Shown here one piece after another: positions 1-6,413 of a stretch of 14,653 bases of DNA. The notes under the pieces were generated by a model that saw nothing but the letters and a program-made list of their open reading frames with translations, ran no database searches and was not told the origin of the DNA. Numbering within the stretch: the first letter of the stretch is position 1; every line of letters begins with the position of its first letter. Origin of the DNA: Pseudomonadota bacterium (lineage in GTDB: Bacteria > Pseudomonadota > Alphaproteobacteria > Acetobacterales > Acetobacteraceae); the NCBI GenBank assembly GCA_021798375.1, contig JAJZHU010000022.1, forward strand, positions 1 to 14,653, in the 5' to 3' direction. A program made the position numbers and the translations under genes.

Positions 1-243
1 CACGGGGAGACTCGATCCCTCCATAATACGCCCAACCGCATCGCGATATTCGCCAAAGCTTTGCAAACTGATATCGGGCAACGCGAGTTGCGTCACCGAA
101 AGTGCCGCACCACCAACGCCATAAGCGGTAAAACCGGCCTCCTGGATCATCCTGGCACTCAGCGCGTCATGCGCGCCAGGGATCTGCAGCAGTTTGCCCG
201 AAAGCAGCAGAGAACGAAAATCGATCATTGATTTGGCTTTCAT
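1..243 (-). CDS. PEP mutase / isocitrate lyase family enzyme, N-terminal 81 residues (partial)
   Basis: The first 81 codons of a minus-strand gene are present; the rest lies beyond the left edge. The segment LLQIPGAHDALSARMIQEAG followed by a Gly-rich turn (YGVGGAALS) and LALPDIS is the start of the TIM-barrel of the phosphoenolpyruvate mutase/methylisocitrate lyase family, whose members make or break C-C or C-P bonds next to a carboxylate using Mg2+. The catalytic loop is outside the window, so the substrate cannot be read; oxaloacetate decarboxylase-like and carboxyvinyl-carboxyphosphonate mutase-like enzymes share this N-terminus. The start is the ATG at 241-243; an internal ATG at 226-228 (MIDFRSLLL) is also possible. 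Neither has a good ribosome site. It lies 162 bases downstream of the DUF6644-like gene pair on the same strand, and the gap holds no gene. Confidence 0.75.
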   Translation of the reverse strand, partial: MKAKSMIDFRSLLLSGKLLQIPGAHDALSARMIQEAGFTAYGVGGAALSVTQLALPDISLQSFGEYRDAVGRIMEGSSLPV

Positions 244-405
244 CCGACAATTATGCGGGAGATGCCGAATCGACCATCCAATTTGATGCTATGGATCGGT
301 GCTCCCCCTTTGACTGAGGGAAGGATACGCGGGGCCGGCTGCACAAACATGCATCAAAGAGACATTTCTTGTCCTTTAGTGACAGGGATATCCAAGTGCC
401 GCGAA

Positions 406-900
406 TCACGGCTCCAGCATAAATCCCATGAAACGCCCAGCGAATAGCACGGAAATCCAAAGCACTATTGAAATAGCCCCCGAAAAACGGACAGAAGCCG
501 GAAGAGTTGCAGCATTGTCCCACTGCGCAATATTGTCCTTCACCCAATAATGAAAATACCCGGTATTCAAAGCCGCCAAAGCGATAAACAGCATTTTCAA
601 CTGAAACGCGGCCAGAAAAAGATACTTGTCTGGCTGACACAGGAATAAGAGCCCACCTGTTAATGCAGCCAATCCAAACGATCCAAACGTGATTGGCAAG
701 AGCATTTTCAGCATACTCGACACGGATTGCCTGCGCGAAGCCAGATTCATCAACCTCAAATCAATATACAAGACCATTCCAAACACCATGGAAATTGCAA
801 TGACATGCGCGCATTCCAACCACGGAAAAGCAGTATCACTCTCGCGTATAAAATGTGAAAGTGATGTCGCTCGTAACGCAAGTGCCCAATCAAGCAGCAT
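406..900 (-). CDS. DUF6644-like integral membrane protein (downstream copy)
   Basis: A 164-residue hydrophobic protein of unknown function. Four membrane helices are visible, roughly at residues 28-48, 66-88, 97-116 and 138-158. The first contains H32 (LECAHVIAIS), followed by YIDLRL; an LTGG turn sits at 80-83, FQLKM at 99-103 and a terminal GRF at 155-157. Small proteins of this type, with a histidine in a helix and an F-Q-x-K-M motif, are grouped as DUF6644 and look like relatives of CopD/DUF2214 membrane proteins; that assignment is from memory. The start at 898-900 is chosen because AGGGAGGA stands five bases before it; an in-frame ATG seven codons upstream lacks this. It is the second gene of a minus-strand pair, 39 bases after its paralogue. 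Binding of heme b or copper is plausible but not shown. Confidence 0.82.
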   Translation of the reverse strand: MLLDWALALRATSLSHFIRESDTAFPWLECAHVIAISMVFGMVLYIDLRLMNLASRRQSVSSMLKMLLPITFGSFGLAALTGGLLFLCQPDKYLFLAAFQLKMLFIALAALNTGYFHYWVKDNIAQWDNAATLPASVRFSGAISIVLWISVLFAGRFMGFMLEP

Positions 901-939
901 TTTTATCCTCCCTGGAACCAATTACGCCGGCCCCTTTCA

Positions 940-1413
940 TTACGTATAAGCGATCCAGCGTCCGGAGCAGATGATGAACACCAAAATGGTGGTCACAACG
1001 ACGGTCAAGGCGCGCAATAATAACCGTGACTCACCCACTTCGTCAGCGCGCCCAAACAGCTTCGCTGCGTAAAAGAAAACCGGGATCACAAAAACAACCG
1101 CCAGCATTTTGTGTTGAAACGTCGCGTTTGTAAGCACGCGCGAAGGTTCTCCGACGATCATAATAGATCCCGTTAAAACCAACATAACTGCGGCGCCAAC
1201 CAGACCCGGTATCAACCGCCGCGCCAACGAAGCCTGCGACAAATCAAGAGCAATCAGCCCCCACGCCCGCAGCAACAAGAGCACGCTGCTCGAAAATACA
1301 ATGGCTTCCGAGATGATATGAATGGACTGCACGGTTGGCACGATCCAAAAATACTGTTTGATCACCCGACTAGCGTCAGTCGCTGTCAACCAATGAATAA
1401 TCGAATCTATCAA
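940..1413 (-). CDS. DUF6644-like integral membrane protein (upstream copy, TTG start)
   Basis: A 157-residue paralogue of the neighbour at 406-900. With a TTG start at 1411-1413 the two proteins line up without gaps: H32 (SIHIISEAI), LTG at 80-82 and FQHKM at 99-103 fall at identical positions, and a final G-R-W at 151-153 matches G-R-F. GGGAGG lies six bases before this TTG, whereas the in-frame ATG codons at 1429-1431 and 1444-1446 have no ribosome site. Four helices are visible, near residues 28-50, 68-88, 102-119 and 134-150. This copy has an additional histidine in the FQ-H-KM motif where the other has Leu. Membrane-embedded histidines could ligate heme or metal; function is otherwise unknown. 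A weak promoter may lie near TTGTAA and TATCGT at about 1455-1485. Confidence 0.78.
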   Translation of the reverse strand: MIDSIIHWLTATDASRVIKQYFWIVPTVQSIHIISEAIVFSSSVLLLLRAWGLIALDLSQASLARRLIPGLVGAAVMLVLTGSIMIVGEPSRVLTNATFQHKMLAVVFVIPVFFYAAKLFGRADEVGESRLLLRALTVVVTTILVFIICSGRWIAYT

Positions 1414-1806
1414 TACCAACCTCCCACACATTATGTGCCGCGCCAAAAATATGACGATACACGATAGTTTGTTACTTACAATGATCGCTTGAATACTTAG
1501 ACTGTCGCAGTTAGCACCGTCAACTCATAGTTCCATTTTCAACATCCAACGTTATTTCAACAAATAGCGGCCCTTGGAGAATTGAAATTCTGGGCAGTTA
1601 TTGCCATCGCGTCTCGAATCCAGCGTCCGAACCACATCCGTCACCATACCCCAATAACTCCGCCGATAAATACATGTCCCCGTCCGAAGACGCTAACATA
1701 ATCCGCTTTTTGCGGTGCATCAATTTTTCAACTGCCTCAGGCAAGCCCGATCGGCGGCAGCCCGCATGATCTAGATCAAATCCCAATCACATGGACTCCG
1801 TCGGCT
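1414..1806. other. Divergent intergenic region
   Basis: No intact gene is visible on either strand. The stretch separates the leftward DUF6644 pair from the rightward cytochrome/HupE operon and should hold promoters for both. Plus-strand frames between about 1600 and 1760 contain short fragments, such as an S-N-P-A-S-E-P-H-P run, that faintly recall the N-terminus of the decayed gene that follows, so the pseudogene may begin here. A palindrome at 1766-1779 is listed separately. Confidence 0.6.
1766..1779. promoter_or_regulatory. Possible FNR/FixK-type operator
   Basis: ATGATCTAGATCAA contains the perfect 12-base palindrome TGATCTAGATCA and matches the FNR/FixK consensus TTGAT-N4-ATCAA at nine of ten fixed positions. 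It lies about 590 bases upstream of the DUF6152 start and just before the pseudogene, so it could have driven the original first gene and still drive the operon. Control by an oxygen-responsive regulator would suit a locus with a CcoP-like cytochrome. No convincing -10 sits at the spacing usual for class II activation, so confidence is limited. Confidence 0.35.
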
Positions 1807-2333
1807 TTGACCATTGGCAGCCATCACCGCAGCACAACAAAATATATGAACATGCGCCGCAAACGCGATTCGTTACGCCGAATCTGGCCGCTTGCGATGC
1901 CTCAACCACCTAACGTGATCTGTATTACGTTCGTTTGGACGACCACTTCACACAGGGCCTATTCAGACAGTCGAAAATCTTCTACTTACAAAGCCGCCGT
2001 ACGAACCTATCGTGGCCAGTCTATCGGCCGTTGGGAGGTAACAACACGCCGATATTAAACGCCGGGTGTTTCCATATTGACCATTATTGGGTCCGTATTT
2101 CGCTTCCGGCTTCGAATAGACTTGAAAAGACTCGGCCGATCTATCAGATCTACAATGGAAAAGCGGGCCAGATCGAGTATATCTTGTCCTACCGAATGAC
2201 TGGAAAGGTGGGTGGCACAACACAGAGCGTTGGAACACCCAAAGCAACACTGATTACGGGTAAAGCGGAGCGCATCGCGGGCGATATTATCAGCCCAAAA
2301 GAATGGCCGAGGCCTACGGCGAGTGACGTGTGA
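1807..2333 (+). pseudogene. Decayed gene of the secreted 'SIGxWEGDTLVVDT' family
   Basis: Recognisable family pieces are spread over all three plus frames. In one frame, AYSDSRK...TYRGQSIGRWE (about 1955-2037) matches the family's 'IYTDGR ... G-x-SIGHWEGDTLVVDT' core. The frame then shifts, and GGNNTPI...LPASNRLEKTRPIYQI, then QIEYIL (about 2036-2190) matches the following 'GNTLVV ... GLP-x-SDRL-x-V-TER ... IEY' part. Another shift gives NDWKGGWHNTERWN and SNTDY (about 2190-2257), like the family's 'W-KG-W-x-TKRW ... DDTDI'. A third shift leads to a short tail ending at 2333. At least three frame changes and in-frame stops mean no full-length product. Genes of this family often sit beside DUF6152 genes (from memory), which fits the location 30 bases upstream of one. 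The 5' boundary is uncertain. Confidence 0.7.
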
Positions 2334-2363
2334 AAATAAAGATTATTTTTCAAGGAGATAGAA

Positions 2364-2771
2364 ATGAAGAAGTTTATAATGTCCGCCATGGTGGGCGCCC
2401 TGCTCGCTTCCGGGAGCGCACTTGCACACCATTCCTTCGCCATGTTCGATCAAACAAAGATCGTAACATTGAAGGGGACCGTCGTTGAATTTGATTGGAC
2501 CAATCCACATTCTTGGATCCAATTGGCGGTTCCCAATGCAAAGGGCGACAGCAAAACCTGGAAGATCGAGTTGAACAGCCCCAACGTCCTTACGCGCCAG
2601 GGTTGGAAACGCTCTACACTCCATGCCGGCGACAAGGTTAGCGTTGACATTAACCCGTTGCGCGATGGCAGTCCGGGTGGCCTTTTCCTGGGCGTGACCT
2701 TGCCGGACGGCAAAGTGATCGACTCCGGCTTGCCGCGGAATGGCAAGCCTATCGTGATGATGGACCAATAA
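2364..2771 (+). CDS. Secreted DUF6152 family protein
   Basis: A 135-residue exported protein. Residues 1-21 form a signal peptide (KK near the start, hydrophobic MSAMVGALLASG, then SALA), with likely cleavage after ALA, leaving a mature N-terminus HHSFAMFD. The mature part is about 114 residues: LKGTVVEFDWTNPHSWIQL, a polar strand-rich middle, and DINPLRDGSPGGLFLGVTLPDG near the end. These are hallmarks of DUF6152, periplasmic proteins of unknown function with a small beta-rich fold. AAGGAGA stands five bases before the ATG, the strongest ribosome site of this operon. It is the first intact gene of the plus-strand unit; a stem-loop follows its stop. The mature N-terminal histidine recalls copper-binding histidine braces such as CopC, but this is inference only. 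Confidence 0.85.
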   Translation: MKKFIMSAMVGALLASGSALAHHSFAMFDQTKIVTLKGTVVEFDWTNPHSWIQLAVPNAKGDSKTWKIELNSPNVLTRQGWKRSTLHAGDKVSVDINPLRDGSPGGLFLGVTLPDGKVIDSGLPRNGKPIVMMDQ

Positions 2772-2804
2772 CTCTGTCTCTGTACAGGGATATTTCGGTT
2801 CAAT

Positions 2805-2832
2805 GCTGCTGAGAGTTTTCACTCTCAGCAGC
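2805..2832 (+). other. Perfect 12-bp intercistronic stem-loop
   Basis: GCTGCTGAGAGT (2805-2816) and ACTCTCAGCAGC (2821-2832) are exact reverse complements around a TTTC loop. The structure sits 33 bases after the DUF6152 stop and 110 bases before the cytochrome start. No T-run follows it, so it is not a standard intrinsic terminator. It more likely protects the 3' end of the DUF6152 message or marks a processing point that gives the first gene higher expression. Confidence 0.7.
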
Positions 2833-2942
2833 CGCCTCGGAACGCTGCATGGGATAGAAAGCTTGAAGTGCGCATGACATGAGCGTTCGCGAGTGACGCT
2901 TCCCGAGGAAACCCATCCATTCACCAGGACGCTATACCACCA

Positions 2943-3755
2943 ATGGGGCTTTTATGTTCATTGCTTAAAACCAGCCTGGCGCCGAAAGCAAAGCTTCATA
3001 AAATTTTGTTGTACTGTGGCCTTGCTATCCTGTTCATTGGACTCGGTTCCTGGTGGATCGTCGCACAGATTTCGCTGCGCGCGCAGATCGTGCGCGATGA
3101 TCCCGATCAAATCTTACATAATCCGCTATTGGCCCAAACAGCGATCAACACCGGTCGCAAAGTTTACAACGAGCAGTGCGCCAGTTGCCACGGGCCGAAG
3201 GCTCAAGGAGATACCACCATCGGCGCGCCCAACTTAGCCGATCATGATTTTCTTTATGGCTCCGGAACCGTCGCCGAGATCGAACAGATTGTGCTTTACG
3301 GCATTCGTTCCGGCGACTCTCGTGGGTGGAATCTGGCATCGATGCCGGCTTTTGGCACCGCGAATCCCTATGCCGGTTATAAAATAAACTCCTTAATGCC
3401 GTCACAAATTGACGACGTAGCCGCCTATATACGTCATATCAGCCATCAAGCTGCCGACCCCGCAGCGGTCGAACGCGGCCGGGCTCAATTCAAAACCGCA
3501 GGTTGCTGGGATTGCCACGGTCCCGACGGAGGCGGAGACACCTCCATCGGCGCCCCCAATCTGACCGACAAAATATGGCTTTATGGCGATGGCAGCATAG
3601 ACGCGATCAAGACCACCATCACCTATGGCCGACATGGCGAAATGCCAGCCTTCACTGGCCGGATCACCCCATTCCAGGTGCGCAGCGTATCGGTTTATAT
3701 CGCATCGCTCTCTCAAGCCTCCCAGCCGGAAAAAAACAATGCTCGCAGACCATAA
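2943..3755 (+). CDS. Membrane-anchored di-heme cytochrome c (CcoP/FixP-like)
   Basis: A 270-residue protein with one N-terminal membrane anchor (about residues 20-41, ending in SWWIV) and two c-type heme domains facing the periplasm. Heme sites are C79-A-S-C-H83 and C188-W-D-C-H192; M134 (ASMPAFG) and M234 (GEMPAFT) are the probable sixth ligands. The second domain, with IGAPNLTDKIWLYG, closely resembles the C-terminal cytochrome of cbb3 oxidase subunit CcoP. No ccoN, ccoO or ccoQ is nearby, so it probably passes electrons to or from another partner. The two domains share G-D-T-[TS]-IGAPNL, suggesting an internal duplication. The ATG at 2943 is the only Met start before the anchor in this frame, but its ribosome site is poor (AGGA about 14 bases away). 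Its last 17 bases overlap the next gene. Confidence 0.88.
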   Translation: MGLLCSLLKTSLAPKAKLHKILLYCGLAILFIGLGSWWIVAQISLRAQIVRDDPDQILHNPLLAQTAINTGRKVYNEQCASCHGPKAQGDTTIGAPNLADHDFLYGSGTVAEIEQIVLYGIRSGDSRGWNLASMPAFGTANPYAGYKINSLMPSQIDDVAAYIRHISHQAADPAAVERGRAQFKTAGCWDCHGPDGGGDTSIGAPNLTDKIWLYGDGSIDAIKTTITYGRHGEMPAFTGRITPFQVRSVSVYIASLSQASQPEKNNARRP

Positions 3756-4650
3756 AAAGCCGCACAGTAACGGATTTTGGCAAAATCTCGCCCGGCCGTC
3801 ACCAACGCGCTCGCTGGTATTTTGCAGCATCGGCGCGTTCTTGGGGCTGGCGATCGCGGGGTTCGGGTTATTCACCGCCGGCGGCACTCGCACATCCCAC
3901 GTGCCGGCTGCAGATATTGCTTTGGTCAATGGCGTACCTCTTTTGATGGTTGATTTTATATCGCAGATCAACGCGCTCTATGGCGTTCCACTGTCCCAAG
4001 CGACACCGGAACAACGCAAGACCGTGCTCGACGCCATGATCCGTGAGGAACTATATGTTCAACGGGGCATCGAGTTGGGTCTGCAAAATGACATTATCGA
4101 GGTGAGGCAGGCGTTGGTTGGTGCAGTTGAAGCGCAACAACTTACCAACTCGATCGCCACCCCCGTATCCGACGCGGAAATGCGCGCCGCATATGCGCAA
4201 AATCCCGACAGATATTCCACCGAAGGCAGACTAAGCCTTGATGATTATGTCGCCCCGGATTCATCAAGTGCTACCTTAGCGGTGAACGCGTTGCGGAACG
4301 GTCAGGATCAGTCGGCCGTAATCGCGGCGCAAGATTTAAAGCCCAGTGGGCTTATGGCCGACGGAACAGAATTTTACTTCGCGGCCAAAATTCACCTGGG
4401 CGACACTTTGTTCGCGGTGGCCCGCACTCTGCATCAAGGTCAAGTCGCCGATCCAATCAATGTGGACGGTAGATGGCATGTGATGATCGTGCGCCAGAAT
4501 ATTCCACCCCAGTTACGCCCCTTCGACACGCTAAAAGACAAATTGATGGAAGATGTGCGCGATGCCAGAGCAACGCATTTGCACGAGACTTCCGAGAAAT
4601 TCCTGCTCAAACGCGCTGATATTTTGGTCGCGAAGGGTTACCAACAATGA
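3739..4650 (+). CDS. Membrane-anchored SurA/PpiC-like peptidyl-prolyl isomerase family protein
   Basis: A 303-residue protein: a short cytoplasmic tail, one membrane segment (about residues 26-48), then a periplasmic part. Residues 58-140 resemble the SurA N-terminal helical domain (ALVNGVPLLMVDF, then LDAMIREELYVQRGIELGL), and SDAEMRAAYAQNPDRY at 144-159 is the linker typical of parvulin-type isomerases. The region after 160 should be the rotamase domain, but the usual parvulin signature (a G-x-L-G-W type motif) is not recognisable, so catalysis is doubtful and a chaperone role for exported or membrane partners is likelier. The start at 3739 overlaps the cytochrome end by 17 bases; longer in-frame starts would run deep into that gene. 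Its stop overlaps the next start as ATGA. Pairing of such a protein with a HupE/UreJ gene is common in proteobacteria (from memory). Confidence 0.8.
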   Translation: MLADHKKPHSNGFWQNLARPSPTRSLVFCSIGAFLGLAIAGFGLFTAGGTRTSHVPAADIALVNGVPLLMVDFISQINALYGVPLSQATPEQRKTVLDAMIREELYVQRGIELGLQNDIIEVRQALVGAVEAQQLTNSIATPVSDAEMRAAYAQNPDRYSTEGRLSLDDYVAPDSSSATLAVNALRNGQDQSAVIAAQDLKPSGLMADGTEFYFAAKIHLGDTLFAVARTLHQGQVADPINVDGRWHVMIVRQNIPPQLRPFDTLKDKLMEDVRDARATHLHETSEKFLLKRADILVAKGYQQ

Positions 4651-5852
4651 TTCGACGCTTGCTTATTGTCGTCATGATAATGGCGGTTGCAACCATCACC
4701 GCACCTGCTTTGGCCCATACCCGCAGCGAATCGCACACCGATTGGACAATCACCGGTTCAACCGTGCAAGTTGAAGTCACACTCCCCGATCTGGAAGCTA
4801 AACGATTGGGACAAGATGGCCAACTTCCCTCGGGAAAAACTTTTATCGATTATTTTTCGAAGCATTTAGGCGCGGACATCAGTGGCAAACCATGCCCCAT
4901 GACCGTTCCGCCGCGCATGATCGTCACAAACCCGGGTTATATGCGCGCCGAGTTTCGCTATGCTTGCCCTACCCGCAAAGGGCTGAATTTATATTTTTCC
5001 GGTCTGTTCGAACTGATTTCATCGCACGTCGATTTCGCGGAAATTCAACTGCCCAACGGTGATTTTGTTGAACAACTTTTCACCAAGGACAGTCAATCGA
5101 TCAATGCCGCCGCGGCAAGCGGCAACCAATTCCACGATGCCGGCGTTTTGCAATTTATCGGCATGGGCATCATGCATATTTTCACCGGCGTGGATCACAT
5201 GTCGTTTCTGCTGGGGTTGATACTTCTATCGCGCAGTTTAAAAGACCTCCTATTCGTAGTGACAGGTTTTACCATCGGCCACAGTCTAACATTGGCGCTG
5301 GCGGTCACTGGTGTTATTCGCCCACATGCGGAATTTATTGATGCGCTAATCGCCTTGACCATTGCTCTGGTCGGCATCGAAAGCATTGCGTTAACCCAGA
5401 AAAGACCCAATGGCGTTGCCCTCGCAGCGGGCGGCCTATTACTGATCATGGGATTATTAAGACTGATGGGAATTGGCCTTTTGCCTCCCGCGCTGTTGTT
5501 TGGCGCCGCGCTATTTTCTACCTGCTATCTGATCATTTCAAAAGTCGTTCATGGGGAAGTTCGCATTCACATAGCGATCACGCTGATTTTCGGTTTGGTC
5601 CACGGCTTCGGGTTTGCCAGCGATTTACTCAAAGATCGTCTTCCGGCGAAAAAACTCATGGAAATACTCGTGGGCTTTAATTCGGGCGTCGAAGTGGGCC
5701 AGATCACGGTAGTGCTGGCAATTTTGGGCTTTGTTGCGATATTGAGAAAGTTAAAGCTCACCCTGCCGCGACCAATTACTGTGGATCTGGTCGCGAGCGG
5801 TTTGGTGGGGGTCGGTGTGTTTTGGTTTATCAGCCGAAGTTTCGCTGTCTGA
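4647..5852 (+). CDS. HupE/UreJ family membrane protein with periplasmic N-terminal domain
   Basis: A 401-residue protein. A signal peptide (residues 1-23, ending APALA) precedes a periplasmic domain of about 140 residues that begins HTRSESHTDWTI and has two cysteines, C83 and C107, able to form a disulfide. From residue 166 there are about seven membrane helices carrying HupE/UreJ-type motifs: MHIFTGVDHMSFLLGL (H177, H184), FTIGHSLTLALAV (H212) and LVHGFGFA (H319). Classical HupE/UreJ proteins are nickel/cobalt permeases, but this two-part form (HupE_UreJ_2 type) is uncharacterised and there is no hydrogenase or urease gene nearby. The start ATG overlaps the preceding stop (ATGA, 4647-4650), implying translational coupling. 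Metal transport is probable; which metal cannot be read from sequence. It ends the operon, converging on the small gene at 5911-6159. Confidence 0.87.
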   Translation: MIRRLLIVVMIMAVATITAPALAHTRSESHTDWTITGSTVQVEVTLPDLEAKRLGQDGQLPSGKTFIDYFSKHLGADISGKPCPMTVPPRMIVTNPGYMRAEFRYACPTRKGLNLYFSGLFELISSHVDFAEIQLPNGDFVEQLFTKDSQSINAAAASGNQFHDAGVLQFIGMGIMHIFTGVDHMSFLLGLILLSRSLKDLLFVVTGFTIGHSLTLALAVTGVIRPHAEFIDALIALTIALVGIESIALTQKRPNGVALAAGGLLLIMGLLRLMGIGLLPPALLFGAALFSTCYLIISKVVHGEVRIHIAITLIFGLVHGFGFASDLLKDRLPAKKLMEILVGFNSGVEVGQITVVLAILGFVAILRKLKLTLPRPITVDLVASGLVGVGVFWFISRSFAV

Positions 5853-5910
5853 TCTGACCGTTCGGTGCCCGCAGCGGAGAGCGTTTGAACGCCCCGCCGC
5901 GGTCACCCAT

Positions 5911-6159
5911 TTAGCTCGCCTTGTCGGGCGCGTTACGGGTGACGACGCCATTTTCAACCAACACGTCGATCATACGCTGAATGACGCCTTCGCTTTTAAG
6001 AAACCCATCGATCGGCATCACCAGGCGTTGCTTGAAACGCATCGTAGGCTTGCCGTCCGCACCACGCTCGGTTGGACTTTGAGACACCATATCGATGCGA
6101 ACCACACCTGATGTCACAGCAATATCAACAATTTGATCAACAAAAACTTCGTCCGTCAT
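5911..6159 (-). CDS. Small conserved hypothetical protein
   Basis: An 82-residue soluble protein starting MTDEVFVDQIVDIAVTSGVV, with a central MRFKQRLVMPIDGFL and a C-terminal helix-like QRMIDVLVENGVV. No catalytic motif, signal peptide or membrane segment is visible. Similar short proteins with 'KQRLVMP-(I/L)-GFL' occur in Rhodospirillales and Acetobacterales (recollection, no search). The central part and alternating hydrophobics suggest a small beta-sheet followed by a helix. The ATG at 6157-6159 has GGTGGA just before it; an in-frame TTG four codons upstream is less likely. It converges with the HupE-like gene, leaving 58 bases between stops and no clear terminator. Upstream on its own strand is a 640-base gap containing an FNR-like box. 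Function unknown. Confidence 0.75.
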   Translation of the reverse strand: MTDEVFVDQIVDIAVTSGVVRIDMVSQSPTERGADGKPTMRFKQRLVMPIDGFLKSEGVIQRMIDVLVENGVVTRNAPDKAS

Positions 6160-6311
6160 GTTTCCACCCAAGTTTGTAACTGTTGTCGGAGTAGGTGAGC
6201 CAGATTAGAGGCTCGCTAACACTGTGACTACCCCTGTTTTAGATAAAAAAACTCAAGCAACCGCAAACGGCCAATTCCCCGCCCAAAGTTGTGATTCATG
6301 ACAAGCAGGCG

Positions 6312-6342
6312 GGCGGCTGGCATGAGGCATGCGCCAACCGCC
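6312..6342 (-). other. Stem-loop favoured as minus-strand RNA
   Basis: Arms at 6312-6321 and 6333-6342 (minus strand GGCGGTTGGC and GCCAGCCGCC) form a 10-bp stem with an 11-base loop. In minus-strand RNA the single imperfect pair is a G-U wobble; in plus-strand RNA it is a C-A mismatch. This points to a leftward transcript. There is no T-run directly after it. Confidence 0.45.
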
Positions 6343-6413
6343 AACCCGCGCGTCATACCAACAAGGACTATTGGTCTCGCTCCACGACATAGCTACGAAA
6401 AATGACTAAAAGA

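Noticed and set aside
1935..2333. Plus-strand 132-residue frame taken as an intact gene
   Set aside because: Family motifs continue into other frames at both ends, so it is one fragment of a pseudogene rather than a gene.
2343..2924. Long minus-strand frame opposite the DUF6152 gene
   Set aside because: It is the antisense of a gene with signal peptide, strong ribosome site and family motifs; its own text has no domain.
2893..3237. Plus-strand frame overlapping the cytochrome start, considered as an alternative N-terminus
   Set aside because: It runs in another frame across the first heme domain, lacks a ribosome site and resembles nothing known.
2943..3755. A genuine cbb3 oxidase operon
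   Set aside because: Only a CcoP-like subunit is present; no CcoN, CcoO or CcoQ and no assembly genes (ccoG, H, I, S) are in the window.
4647..5852. Hydrogenase or urease accessory locus
   Set aside because: The HupE/UreJ similarity alone is not enough; no hydrogenase, urease or nickel-insertion gene is nearby.
5853..5910. Bidirectional terminator between the convergent genes
   Set aside because: Only a 4-bp stem (GCGT/ACGC) is seen and no T-run exists on either strand.
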